Shown: one piece after another, positions 33,697 to 43,575 of the stretch
How positions within the stretch are numbered: the stretch's first letter is position 1
Layout: every line of letters starts with the position of its first letter
DNA from: SSSZ01 sp036732025
Lineage (GTDB): Bacteria; Pseudomonadota; Gammaproteobacteria; Burkholderiales; Rhodocyclaceae
Direction: 5' to 3'
Length of the DNA stretch: 64,000 nt
NCBI GenBank assembly: GCA_036732025.1
Contig: DAINDE010000014.1
Coordinates: 17,576-81,575 of the forward strand
The notes under the pieces: model-generated
Database searches by the model: none
Seen by the model: only the letters and a program-made list of their open reading frames with translations
Told to the model about the DNA's origin: nothing
Translations under genes and position numbers: made by a program

Positions 33697-34122
33697 CTAA
33701 TCCGGCAACTGAACCCGTCCAGCCGCATCTAAGGGGAAGTACGGGTTGTAGCAGACTTCCCAAAGGAAGCCGTCGGGATCGGCGAAATAGCCGCGGTAGC
33801 CGCCCCAGAAGGCTTTCTCGCCGGGACGGGCAAGCGTGGCGCCGGCGGCGACGGCTTCCGCCAGGACGGCATCCACCGCTGCCTCCGACTCGACGTTGTG
33901 GGCCAGCGCGAAGCCCGGGAAGCCGCCGCCGGCGGCGGGAACGGCGGCATCTTCGGCGAGAGCGGCGCGGCCGAAGAGGGCGAAGACCACGCCGCCGGCC
34001 TGGAAGAAGGCCACGGCATCCTGGCTGGAGGCGGATTCCCGCCAGCCCAGGGCGCGGTAAAAGGCACGGCTGCGGGTCAGGTCGGCGACGCCGAGGGTGA
34101 TGAAGGAAAGGGTCTGGCGCAT
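33697..34122 (-). CDS. VOC-family (glyoxalase/bleomycin-resistance-like) protein
   Basis: 141-residue vicinal-oxygen-chelate protein with two beta-alpha-beta-beta-beta modules. It starts RQTLSFITLGVADLTRSRAF and ends with the typical YFADPDGFLWEVCYNP, which carries a metal-ligand glutamate. Reaction unknown; it could be a dioxygenase, a glyoxalase or a binding protein. The frame extends 7 codons upstream only through a TTG, so the ATG at 34122 is preferred. It is divergent from the esterase gene. Confidence 0.85.
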   Translation of the reverse strand: MRQTLSFITLGVADLTRSRAFYRALGWRESASSQDAVAFFQAGGVVFALFGRAALAEDAAVPAAGGGFPGFALAHNVESEAAVDAVLAEAVAAGATLARPGEKAFWGGYRGYFADPDGFLWEVCYNPYFPLDAAGRVQLPD

Positions 34123-34228
34123 GGCGGCATCGTCACAATTCAATGGTGAGAAAGAGCCTTGCCATTTTAGGCCAACCAGGCATCATTGATCCCTTTGTCA
34201 TTACCCGGCACCGAACGGAAACTTCGCC

Positions 34229-34918
34229 ATGGACATCCTGCTCCCCGCCGTCGAGATCGAAACCGATGCCGATCCCCGCTTCGCCGTCATCTGGCTCCAC
34301 GGCCTGGGCGCCGACGGCAACGACTTCGCCCCGGCGGTCCCCTACCTCCGCCTGCCGGCGGGGCTGGGGGTGCGTTTCGTCTTTCCCCACGCACAGGAAA
34401 TCCGGGTCACCTGCAACGGCGGCTACATTATGCCGGCCTGGTACGACATCCTCCACGCCGACGGCATCGCCCGGGAGGTGGACGAGGCGGGCATCCGGGC
34501 CTCCTGCCGCGACATCCGGCGCCTCATCGCCCGCGAGAACGAGCGCGGCATTCCCAGCGAAAACATCGTCCTCGCCGGGTTTTCCCAGGGCGGCGCCATG
34601 GCCTACACCACCGGGCTCACCCACCCCCAGCGGCTGGCCGGCATCGTCGCCCTTTCCGCCTACATTCCCGCCCCCTCCCTGCTGGCCAGGCACCTGCTGG
34701 AAGCCAACCAATACACGCCGGTCTTCGCCGGCCACGGCAGCGACGACGACGTGGTGCCCCTCGCCCTCGGCGGTGCGGCCCGGGACCACCTGCAGTCCCT
34801 TGGCCACGGCGTGGCCTGGCACACCTACGACATTGCCCACACGGTAAGCGAAGCGGAACTGGCCGACCTCGGCGCCTGGCTGGCGGAACGCTTCCGCCCC
34901 GCCGTCACGACTCCGTGA
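34229..34918 (+). CDS. Carboxylesterase/phospholipase (acyl-protein thioesterase fold)
   Basis: 229-residue alpha/beta hydrolase of the phospholipase/carboxylesterase family. It has IWLHGLGADGNDF near the N-terminus, the nucleophile Ser119 in GFSQGG, the acid in GSDDDVVP and the histidine in IAHTVS. No signal peptide, so it acts in the cytosol on acyl esters or thioesters. GGAAA precedes the ATG. Its end overlaps the convergent arfB gene by 14 bases. Confidence 0.92.
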   Translation: MDILLPAVEIETDADPRFAVIWLHGLGADGNDFAPAVPYLRLPAGLGVRFVFPHAQEIRVTCNGGYIMPAWYDILHADGIAREVDEAGIRASCRDIRRLIARENERGIPSENIVLAGFSQGGAMAYTTGLTHPQRLAGIVALSAYIPAPSLLARHLLEANQYTPVFAGHGSDDDVVPLALGGAARDHLQSLGHGVAWHTYDIAHTVSEAELADLGAWLAERFRPAVTTP

Positions 34919-35309
34919 CCCGGCCCCGCAGCAGTTTCACCTGCCCCCGCCGCACCTTGGCCGCCACCCGCCGGCGCCGGGAAGCCGCCGGCGGCTGGGT
35001 GGGCCGGCGGGGGGCCGCCTCGGTGGCCGCGGCAGCGATCAGTTCCCGCAGGCGGACGATGGCGTCCTCCCGGTTGCGTTCCAGACTGCGATGCTTCTGG
35101 GCCTTGATGACGATGACCCCGTCGGCGCTGATGCGCTGGTCCCGCCAGGCCAGCAGACGGGCCTTGACCGCCTCCGGCAGCGACGAGGCGGCGATGTCGA
35201 AGCGCAGATGGACGGCGTTGGCGACCTTGTTCACGTTCTGCCCCCCGGCCCCCTGGGCGCGGATGGCGGTGATCTCGATGTCGCGTTCGGCGAAAATGAT
35301 GGCGGGCAT
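34905..35309 (-). CDS. arfB: Alternative ribosome-rescue factor ArfB (YaeJ)
   Basis: 134-residue peptidyl-tRNA hydrolase that frees ribosomes stalled at the end of broken mRNAs. The GGQ catalytic motif is at residues 22-24 (QGAGGQNVNK). The basic C-terminal tail (AASRRRRVAAKVRRGQVKLL) is the part that enters the empty mRNA channel. The frame is open 26 codons further upstream, but MPAIIFAERDIEIT is the family start. The 3' end overlaps the convergent esterase gene. Confidence 0.94.
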   Translation of the reverse strand: MPAIIFAERDIEITAIRAQGAGGQNVNKVANAVHLRFDIAASSLPEAVKARLLAWRDQRISADGVIVIKAQKHRSLERNREDAIVRLRELIAAAATEAAPRRPTQPPAASRRRRVAAKVRRGQVKLLRGRVTES

Positions 35310-35373
35310 GGCCTGTCCGGGAGCAAAGTTTCCTGGCATGTTACGCCAGCATTGATACCCACAGGAGCCAGCC

Positions 35374-35628
35374 ATGCGATCCACCAAGGCCAGCGCCGCC
35401 GTAGAACGTCTGCGGACGCGCAGCGGTGATCCTCTCTATTCCCTCTCCCTGCAAGGCGACGGCCGCTTCGTCCTGCGCCTGGCCGCCCCCGGTGGGGCGG
35501 CGCAGACCGTCGGCGGCCCCCTGCCCCTGGAAGAATTCGTGGCCTTTGTGGACGGCCTCTTCCCGCGCCAGAAAAAGCCGGCCAGCAAGCTGGACACGGC
35601 CTTTCGGAAGCAGTTGGAAAAGCGGTGA
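35374..35628 (+). CDS. Small hypothetical protein (84 residues)
   Basis: Unrecognised 84-residue protein. It is basic at both ends (MRSTKASAAVERLRTRSGD and the C-terminal KLDTAFRKQLEKR), with a beta-type middle (LYSLSLQGDGRFVLRL) and an acidic EEFVAFVDGLF helix. AGGAG lies 6 bases before the ATG. Its stop overlaps the GTG start of the membrane protein by 4 bases (GTGA), so the two are coupled. Confidence 0.65.
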   Translation: MRSTKASAAVERLRTRSGDPLYSLSLQGDGRFVLRLAAPGGAAQTVGGPLPLEEFVAFVDGLFPRQKKPASKLDTAFRKQLEKR

Positions 35629-36200
35629 AGGAAGCCCTGTGGCGCCAGCGGCGGCTCGTCGCCGTCCTTCTCATCTTCGCCATCCTGTTCGCCGCCGCCG
35701 AATTCTCCGGCCTGCGCGAGCATTTCAGCCTGGCCTACGTCCATGACACGCTGGTGGCCAACCCGGCCGGGGGACTCGTCGTCTTCACCTTGCTCTTCGC
35801 CCTCGGCAACCTGATCCAGATCCCGGGCTGGGTCTTTCTTGCCGCCGCCGTCCTCGCCCTCGGCCGCACCTGGGGCGGCCTCGCCACCTACGTCGCCGCC
35901 AGTTTCTCGTGCGCCGTCACTTACTTCACCGTGCACTTCCTCGGCGGCGACGCCCTGCGCCGCCTGGAAAGCCCCCTGGCCCAGCGCCTGCTGGCCCGGC
36001 TGGACGCCCATCCGCTGTCGAGCATCGTGGCGTTGCGCCTGATCTTCCAGACCCTGCCCGCCCTCAACGTCGCCCTGGCCCTTTCCGGCGTCGGTTTCTG
36101 GCGCTACCTGGCGGGCACCCTCCTCGGCCTGCCCTTGCCCATCGCGGCCTACTGCCTGTTCTTCGACACCCTGGCCCGGCACCTCCTCGGCAAGCCCTGA
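35625..36200 (+). CDS. VTT-domain (TVP38/TMEM64, DedA-like) membrane protein
   Basis: 191-residue inner-membrane protein with about five hydrophobic segments. The VTT/SNARE-associated core has the signature GNLIQIPGWVFLAAAVLALG followed by the RLIFQTLPALNVALALSGV helix. Family members are lipid scramblase or transporter candidates. The GTG start is fixed by the GTGA overlap with the preceding small gene. It may share a short message with that gene and is followed by gpmI on the same strand after 101 bases. Confidence 0.82.
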   Translation: MKEALWRQRRLVAVLLIFAILFAAAEFSGLREHFSLAYVHDTLVANPAGGLVVFTLLFALGNLIQIPGWVFLAAAVLALGRTWGGLATYVAASFSCAVTYFTVHFLGGDALRRLESPLAQRLLARLDAHPLSSIVALRLIFQTLPALNVALALSGVGFWRYLAGTLLGLPLPIAAYCLFFDTLARHLLGKP

Positions 36201-36301
36201 AGCCGCCCATGCCCGGCTGATGTTTCGGCGGTAAAATGTTGGCTTTTGCCCGCTCCGGAACCCGCCCTGCCGGCACCGGACCCTTTCCCGCAGGAATCCC
36301 C

Positions 36302-37938
<1,637 letters not shown>

Positions 37939-37942
<4 letters not shown>

Positions 37943-39264
37943 CTGGCAATGGTGGGGGCCGGAGCCGGCTCGACACGGTTGCGGCCGCCGTCCTTGGCCC
38001 GGTAGAGCTGGCGGTCGGCGGCATCGAGCATGGCTTCCGGCGAAGGGAGTGCCAATTCGTCGCAGAGGCCGATGCTGACCGTCACCCGCAGGCCGGGCGC
38101 AATGGCGGACCAGTTGGCGGATTCGATGCCGCGGCGCAGTTCCTCGCAGCGCTCGCGGGCCTGGGCCAGGGTGCTTTCGGCGAAGACGGCGACGAACTCC
38201 TCGCCGCCGTAACGGGCCAGCAGGTCGCTGTCGCGGATGTTGGCGGCGAGGAGGCGGGCCGCGGCCTTCAGCACCGCGTCCCCCACGGCGTGGGAGTAGC
38301 GGTCGTTGATCGCCTTGAAATGGTCCAGGTCGGCGAGCATGACGCACAGCGGCCGCCGATAGCGCCGGCTGTGGCGGAAGAGATGCCGCAACTGCTCGTC
38401 GAAATAGCGCCGGTTGTGCAGGCCGGTGAGGGGGTCGCGCAGGGATTGCTCGCGCAGGCGTTCGGCCTGGGCGCTGATGGTGGCGTTGGACTGGTGCAAT
38501 TCCCGGTGGGCGGCGTGCAGTTCCTCGCTCATGCGGTTGAAGGTGTCGGCCAGGTGCCCGATTTCGTCGGCGGAGCGCACCGGCACGGCCACCGGCGGGT
38601 CGCCCGGACGCATGCTGTCGAGGGCGTGGATCAGCTCCCGCAGGCGGACCACCAGCCGGCCACCGAAAAGGATGCCGAGGACGACGGCCACCGCCGCCCC
38701 GGCCAGCATCCCCAGGACCAGCGCCCTCTCCATGAGGCCGAGGTAGGCGCGGTCCTGGTCGGAAAGCACCGTCTCCCCCTGCGATGAGGCGTAAAGCACC
38801 ACCCGCCCGCCCACCTCTACTGGAACCGCGGCGCGGAAGACCTCCTCCGGTACCCGCCGGCCGGCGGGGAAATCGCCAATCGCATGCAGGGGCACGCCGT
38901 CCGGCGTCAGCAGCAGGAAACGGAAAGGCGGCTCCCCGTCCCGGGAGCGCATTGCCGGCGGCGGCGGGCCCGGTGGCCCCCCGAAATCGCCGCGCGGCGT
39001 CGGAGGACGGCCCCTGCCCATGCCGCCGGGGCCATGGCGCCGCCGGATGAACTCCGGCAGCGGTTCGCGGCGATCGGCTTCTTCCCAGGAGCCATAGGTC
39101 TGCAGATAAGCGGCCACATCGTCCCGGAACAGGACAAAGGACTGCTGCCGCGCCGCCTCGCGGAAATCCCGGGCGAGCATCCACCAGGCGGTGAGACCGA
39201 CGGCAGCGGCGGTGACCAGGCTGACCAGGAGGAAGCTGAGGCTGAGCTTGAGACGCAGGGTCAC
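37939..39264 (-). CDS. Membrane diguanylate cyclase (HAMP-GGDEF)
   Basis: 441-residue c-di-GMP synthase. An N-terminal helix (9-29) is followed by a periplasmic domain of about 150 residues containing a Gly/Pro/Arg-rich insert (PPTPRGDFGGPPGPPPP), then a second helix (about 182-204), HAMP, a short coiled coil and the GGDEF domain with GGEEF at 353-357 (YGGEEFVAVF). No EAL partner is attached. The RxxD inhibitory site position is not obvious. The small helical gene at 39274 lies 9 bases upstream and is probably part of the same message. Confidence 0.92.
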
Positions 39265-39273
39265 GGGACGGGG

Positions 39274-39462
39274 CTACTCTTCCTGAGAGGACTCTTCCAC
39301 CTCCAGGCGGGCCAGGCGCTCGCGGGCTTCGGTAATGTCCATGGCGATGCGTTCGGCCAGGCGCTCCAGGCCCAGGGACAGGGCCGCCGCCCGCGCTTCG
39401 CTCTCGACCCGGACCAGGGCTTCCAGATAAACCCGCTCAACGTGGCGCTTCTCTTCGAGCAT
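39274..39462 (-). CDS. Small helical hypothetical protein (62 residues)
   Basis: 62-residue Glu/Arg-rich protein, predicted to be almost entirely alpha-helix with a heptad-like pattern (LEALVRVESEARAAAL, then RERLARLEVEESSQEE). Not recognised. It ends 9 bases before the diguanylate cyclase on the same strand and could be a partner or regulator of it. Coding status rests on position and composition only. Confidence 0.5.
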   Translation of the reverse strand: MLEEKRHVERVYLEALVRVESEARAAALSLGLERLAERIAMDITEARERLARLEVEESSQEE

Positions 39463-39525
39463 CCCGGCAACCCTAGGAATGAAAGAACACGAAACCGTCG
39501 GCCCGAAGCGGAACCCGGCGGCTGG

Positions 39526-39610
39526 CGGAAGCGGTGAGATTCGAACTCACGGACCCTTGCGAGTCGGCTGTTTTCAAGACAGCTGGGTTAAACCGCTCCC
39601 CCACGCTTCC
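39526..39610 (-). tRNA. tRNA-Ser (UGA anticodon)
   Basis: 85-nt class II tRNA without an encoded CCA. The 7-bp acceptor (GGAAGCG with CGCTTCC), the long variable arm and the GTTCGAATC T-loop are present. The anticodon TGA lies at 39574-39576 read on the minus strand, decoding UCN serine codons. A TATCAT at 39650-39655 could be its -10. Confidence 0.95.
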
Positions 39611-39769
39611 CCGGAAGCCGGCGCCGGAAACGGCGGCGGCGAGGGAGCGAATGATAGCAGCCCCCCCATCCTTCGGGAAACCCGGGGCATCGCTCCGGGA
39701 TTTCTTGCAACTTCCCGCTGTGCCAGATAGTCTTAACGTTTGTCACAACCACAACGGAGTATCCACGGT

Positions 39770-40462
39770 ATGCAAACCGACTTCCACCTGACCGGCCAGG
39801 CAGGCGAATCGCTGGCGCTGCAGCAGAACCGCGTCCTGCGCAACACCTATATGCTGCTCGGACTGTCGATGGTTCCCACGGTTCTCGGCGCCCTCGCCGG
39901 CATCCAGATGCAATTCAGCTTCTTCGCAGGCAGCCCGCTCATCTCCTTCCTGCTCTTCCTCGGCATCGCCTTTGGCTTCATGTGGGGCATCGAGCGCACC
40001 AAGGACAGCGGCTGGGGCGTGGCGCTGCTGCTGGGCTTCACCTTCTTCATGGGCCTCATGCTTTCCCGCATCCTGCAGGTGGCCCTGGGCTTCAGCAACG
40101 GCGGCTCCCTGATCGCCATGGCGGCAGGCGGCACGGGCGCCATCTTCTTCACTCTTTCCGCCGTCGCCGCCGTCAGCAAGCGGGATTTCACCGGGCTCGG
40201 CAAGTTCCTCTTCGTCGGCATGGTGGTGGTGATCCTGGCGGCGCTGGCCAACATCTTTTTCCAGATCCCTGCCCTGGCGCTGGCCATCTCCGCCGCGGCG
40301 GTGCTGGTTTTCTCCGCCTACATCCTGTACGACATCAGCCGCATCGTACAGGGCGGCGAAACCAACTACATCACCGCCACCCTGGCGGTGTATCTGGATA
40401 TCTACAACGTCTTCGTCAGCCTGCTCAACCTGCTGATGGCCTTCACCGGCGAACGGGACTGA
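39770..40462 (+). CDS. BAX-inhibitor-1/YccA-family membrane protein
   Basis: 230-residue inner-membrane protein with seven hydrophobic segments, the Bax-inhibitor-1 (TMBIM/YccA) fold. E. coli YccA inhibits the FtsH protease; members are also studied as calcium leak channels. The last helices contain the family pattern FSAYILYDISRIVQGG, carrying the acidic pair thought to form the pore gate. CGGAG stands 10-12 bases before the ATG. A strong terminator at 40486-40508 ends the transcript. Confidence 0.92.
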   Translation: MQTDFHLTGQAGESLALQQNRVLRNTYMLLGLSMVPTVLGALAGIQMQFSFFAGSPLISFLLFLGIAFGFMWGIERTKDSGWGVALLLGFTFFMGLMLSRILQVALGFSNGGSLIAMAAGGTGAIFFTLSAVAAVSKRDFTGLGKFLFVGMVVVILAALANIFFQIPALALAISAAAVLVFSAYILYDISRIVQGGETNYITATLAVYLDIYNVFVSLLNLLMAFTGERD

Positions 40463-40485
40463 CCCCCGCCGGTCCGTATGCCCAA

Positions 40486-40508
40486 GGGCGGCCTCGGCCG
40501 CCCTTTTT
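40486..40508 (+). terminator. Rho-independent terminator
   Basis: GGGCGGC and GCCGCCC form a perfect 7-bp stem with a CTCG loop, followed by five T. It starts 24 bases after the YccA-like stop and 10 bases before the end of the convergent rlmD. Confidence 0.9.
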
Positions 40509-40517
40509 CGTTAACGC

Positions 40518-41816
40518 TCAGTCGCGCTCGAAGAGGGCCACGGATTCGACGTGGGCGGTGTGGGGGAACATGTTCACCGCCCCGGCGGCCCGGAAGCGGT
40601 AGCCCTTCACCGACACCAGCACCGCCGCATCCCGGGCCAGGGTGGCCGGGTTGCAGGAGACATAGACGATGCGCCTGGGCCCGTCTTCGCCCAGGGCCTT
40701 GACCAGTTCGATGGCGCCCTCCCGGGGCGGGTCGATAAGCATCTTGTCGAAGCGGCCCAGGGCGGCAAGGGACTCCTCGCTGCACTCGAACAGGTTGGCG
40801 ACCCCGAATTCCACGCGATCGGCGAGGCCGTTGGCAGCGGCGCTCTCGCGGCCGCGCTGGACCAGGGCTTCGCTGCCTTCGACCCCCACCACGCTGGCGC
40901 CGAGGCTGGCAATGGGCAGGGTGAAGTTGCCCAGGCCGCAGAACATGTCGGCAATGCGCTCCCCCGGCCGGGGATCGAGGAGGCGCAGGGCGCGGCGCAC
41001 CATGACGCGGTTCACCGCATGGTTCACCTGGGTGAAGTCGGTGGGCCTGAAATCCAGTTCCAGGCCGTACTCGGGCAGGGTATAGGAGAGCCGCGGTCCC
41101 GGCATCGGGTGGAAGCGGAAGGCCGTGTCCGGGCCTTTCGGCTGCAGGTAGATGACAATGCCGTGGCGGTCGGCGAATGCCCGCAACAGCTGTTCGTCGG
41201 CGGCGTTGATCGGCTCCAGGATGCGCAACACCAGGGCGGTGCAGCGCTCGCCCACCGCCACTTCCACCTGGGGCATGCGTTCGGCTATGGAGAGGGCGCC
41301 GAACAGCTCGCGCATGGGCAGCAGCAGGCCGGAAACGTGGGCGGGCAGGATGGCGCAGCTCGTCATGTCGGCGATGTAACTGCTGCGCTTCTCATGGAAG
41401 CCCACCAGCATGCCGCCCTTCTTGGGCACCTTGCGCACCCCCAGGCGCGCCCGGTGGCGGTAGCCCCAGGGTTCGCCCTGGATGGGCGGCAGCACCTGGT
41501 CGGGGCGGACCCGGCCGATGTGCCACAAGCTGTCTTCCAGCACCCGCTGCTTGGCCGCCACCTGGGCGGCCGGATCCATGTGCTGCATGGCACAGCCGCC
41601 GCAGACGCCGAAGTGGGGGCATTTCGGGACGACCCGGGCGGGCGAGGCGGAGATGACGCGTACCAGGTGGGCCAGTTCGTAGGAGGGCTTCCGCCGGAAG
41701 CTGGCGTATTCGACCTTTTCCCCCGGCAGGGCGCCATCGACGAAGATCGTCTTGCCTTCCAGCCGGGTGATGCCCCGTGCTTCGTGATCCAGGGATTCGA
41801 TGACTCCGGTGGGCAT
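40518..41816 (-). CDS. rlmD: 23S rRNA (uracil(1939)-C5)-methyltransferase RlmD
   Basis: 432-residue TrmA-family enzyme. An N-terminal TRAM RNA-binding domain (1-55) is followed by the [4Fe-4S] cysteines at 66, 72 and 75 (CPHFGVCGGC) and a fourth in TSCAIL. The SAM-binding Rossmann fold (ADMFCGLGNFTLP) follows. The catalytic cysteine is in YVSCNPATLARD, with the DPPREG motif before it. Length and order are standard for RlmD (RumA). Confidence 0.96.
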   Translation of the reverse strand: MPTGVIESLDHEARGITRLEGKTIFVDGALPGEKVEYASFRRKPSYELAHLVRVISASPARVVPKCPHFGVCGGCAMQHMDPAAQVAAKQRVLEDSLWHIGRVRPDQVLPPIQGEPWGYRHRARLGVRKVPKKGGMLVGFHEKRSSYIADMTSCAILPAHVSGLLLPMRELFGALSIAERMPQVEVAVGERCTALVLRILEPINAADEQLLRAFADRHGIVIYLQPKGPDTAFRFHPMPGPRLSYTLPEYGLELDFRPTDFTQVNHAVNRVMVRRALRLLDPRPGERIADMFCGLGNFTLPIASLGASVVGVEGSEALVQRGRESAAANGLADRVEFGVANLFECSEESLAALGRFDKMLIDPPREGAIELVKALGEDGPRRIVYVSCNPATLARDAAVLVSVKGYRFRAAGAVNMFPHTAHVESVALFERD

Positions 41817-41866
41817 GTCCCGCTCCGAAAAAGCGCGAATTTTATCAATCGGCTACACTACTTGCC

Positions 41867-42343
41867 ATGGCACGCGAACTGTTCACCACCTGGGGCGAGT
41901 ACCAGGCCGGCATCGACCGGCTGCTCGGCATGGCTGGGAGCGAGGTGCGCATCTACGACAAGGATCTCAGCCTCCTCAAGCTGGACGGCGGCTTCCGCCT
42001 GGAGCAGATCAACCGCCTGCTCCGCGGGAACCGGCCCGGCACCCTGCACATCGCCCTGCGCGACGCGGAGCCGTTCAAGCACTACCAGCCACGCCTGCTG
42101 GCCCTCTACGCCACCCACGCCCACGCCATGGCGGTGCAGCAGACGCCCGAGCACTTGGCCGGCCTGCGCGACGCCATGATCCTGGTGGACGGCCGCCACG
42201 GCCTCATCCGCTTCGACCAGGAGCAGCCCCGCGCCAAGCTCCTCACCGACGAGGTGGAAGAGCTGCTGCCCTATTACCGCCGCTTCGAGGAAATCTGGAA
42301 CGAGGGCGGCATCCCCGTCAGCCCCACCACCCTTGGATTGTAG
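41867..42343 (+). CDS. Conserved-type hypothetical protein (158 residues)
   Basis: Cytoplasmic 158-residue protein. The layout (EVRIYDKDLSLLKLDGGFRL, then GTLHIALRDAEPF and DAMILVDGRHGLIRFD) is like phospholipase-D-type alpha/beta sandwich domains in a small proteobacterial family of unknown role; I recall it as DUF7931 but cannot confirm this. No HKD catalytic motif is visible, so enzymatic activity is doubtful. It is divergent from rlmD, 50 bases apart. Confidence 0.65.
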   Translation: MARELFTTWGEYQAGIDRLLGMAGSEVRIYDKDLSLLKLDGGFRLEQINRLLRGNRPGTLHIALRDAEPFKHYQPRLLALYATHAHAMAVQQTPEHLAGLRDAMILVDGRHGLIRFDQEQPRAKLLTDEVEELLPYYRRFEEIWNEGGIPVSPTTLGL

Positions 42344-42402
42344 GGATACAACACTGCCATGCGGCGCTGCACCATGGGGTGCGCCAAAATGGGGATTATT
42401 GT

Positions 42403-42408
42403 TATAAT
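42403..42408 (+). promoter_or_regulatory. -10 box TATAAT upstream of the Ala/Pro-rich lipoprotein
   Basis: Perfect TATAAT 78 bases before the lipoprotein ATG in an AT-rich block that stands out from the GC-rich surroundings. No convincing -35. The leader contains a perfect 14-bp palindrome at 42435-42448 (CCAAAAATTTTTGG). Confidence 0.5.
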
Positions 42409-42486
42409 CTTTTGGCTGGCTGCTTTGTCGGCCACCAAAAATTTTTGGCAAGTATGCTAGTTTCTTTATCGATAAGGGAATTACCA

Positions 42487-42723
42487 ATGAATAAGTCTAT
42501 CCTCGTTGCTGCTCTGGTTGCTGTGGCCCTGTCCGCTTGCGGTAAGAAGGAAGAGCCGGCTGCCGCCGCTCCCGCTCCGGCCGCTGCTCCCGCCCCGGCT
42601 CCCGCTCCCGCTCCGGCTCCTGCCGCCGAAGCTGCCAAGCCCGCCGACGCTGCTGCTCCCGCCGCCGCTCCGGCTGCCCCGGCTGCTCCCGCTCCCGAAG
42701 CCAAGCCGGAAGAGAAGAAGTAA
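42487..42723 (+). CDS. Small Ala/Pro-rich lipoprotein
   Basis: 78-residue secreted lipoprotein. It starts MNKSILVAALVAVALSACGK, a signal peptide with the lipobox LSAC. The mature part is an Ala/Pro repeat (APAPAPAP-type) ending EAKPEEKK, probably an extended spacer in the periplasm. Alanine and valine codons use GCT and GTT far more than neighbouring genes, which use GCC and GTC; in this GC-rich background this suggests strong expression. AAGGGA precedes the ATG, a TATAAT lies upstream and a UUCG-loop terminator lies downstream, so it is a complete one-gene unit. Confidence 0.8.
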   Translation: MNKSILVAALVAVALSACGKKEEPAAAAPAPAAAPAPAPAPAPAPAAEAAKPADAAAPAAAPAAPAAPAPEAKPEEKK

Positions 42724-42743
42724 TCTTTCTTCGGCACGAGCTG

Positions 42744-42773
42744 AAAAAAGCGGGGCTTCGGCCCCGCTTTTTT
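42744..42773 (+). terminator. Rho-independent terminator with TTCG loop
   Basis: GCGGGGC and GCCCCGC make a 7-bp stem with the extra-stable TTCG loop, flanked by six A and six T. It can end both the lipoprotein transcript and the convergent hydrolase transcript. Confidence 0.95.
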
Positions 42774-42791
42774 GTTGACCTCCATCGGCGC

Positions 42792-43556
42792 TCAGGCCAG
42801 GCTTAGCCAGGGGAAGCCGCTGGCCTGGCAGGCCACGCCGATCTTTCCCGCATCGCTGCCAAGAGCGCCGGCCAGGGCCGCGACCGCCAGTTCCTCGCGG
42901 TTGTTCTGCTCGCTCAGGTGGGCCGCCACCACGTGCTGCAGGCCGGCCGATGCCACCTCGGCCAGGAGCCGGGCCGCCGCGTCGTTGGCCAGGTGGCCCA
43001 GGCGGCCGCCGATGCGGCGTTTGAGCGAAACCGGATAAGCCGAGCGCGCCAGCATCTCCCGGTCATGGTTGCATTCCAGGACGAGGCCGGCGCAGCCGGC
43101 CAGCATCCGGGCCATGTGGCCGGTGACCTCGCCGGCATCCGTCAATATCCCCAACCGGCGCTCCCCATCGGAAACGACGAACTGGACCGGCTCCCGGGCA
43201 TCGTGCGGGACCGGGAAAGGGAACACCTCGAGATCGCCGACGATCCACGGACGGTGGCTGTCGATGATCCGGCAGTCGGCGCCCTCCGCCAGGGAGGCGC
43301 AGGCGGCCAGGGTGCCGTGAGTCAGCCAGACCGGCAGCCCGTGCCGGCGGGAAAACCGGAAGACGCCGCCGACGTGGTCGCTGTGTTCGTGGGTGACCAG
43401 GAGGCCGGCAAGGTCGGCGGGAGCGAGCCCCAGCCCCGCCAGCCGGCACTCGGCGGTGCGCAGGCTGAAGCCGCAATCGACCATCAGCCGTGTCGCTCCG
43501 CCCTCCACCACCAGGGCGTTGCCGGCACTGCCGCTGCCCAGGGAGGCGAAGCGCAT
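42792..43556 (-). CDS. MBL-fold hydrolase, YycJ/WalJ type
   Basis: 254-residue metallo-beta-lactamase-fold protein, likely a nuclease or phosphodiesterase of the YycJ/WalJ (VicX) group. It starts MRFASLGSGSAGNALVVE, has the metal motif THEHSDHVGG, and LECNHDREML and AAHLSEQNN for the other ligands. It lies 19 bases after bamC, so the bamC transcript may run into it. Confidence 0.85.
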   Translation of the reverse strand: MRFASLGSGSAGNALVVEGGATRLMVDCGFSLRTAECRLAGLGLAPADLAGLLVTHEHSDHVGGVFRFSRRHGLPVWLTHGTLAACASLAEGADCRIIDSHRPWIVGDLEVFPFPVPHDAREPVQFVVSDGERRLGILTDAGEVTGHMARMLAGCAGLVLECNHDREMLARSAYPVSLKRRIGGRLGHLANDAAARLLAEVASAGLQHVVAAHLSEQNNREELAVAALAGALGSDAGKIGVACQASGFPWLSLA

Positions 43557-43575
43557 GGGGACGCTCCCCCGGCGC

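Noticed and set aside
39479..39730. A plus-strand frame with GSGEIRTHGPLRV across tRNA-Ser
   Set aside because: This peptide is the usual antisense translation of a tRNA gene, not a protein.
41800..42723. A single plus-strand frame running from upstream of 41867 to the lipoprotein end
   Set aside because: The first two thirds are an off-frame reading of the 158-residue protein. Only the last part, from ATG 42487, is a real lipoprotein.
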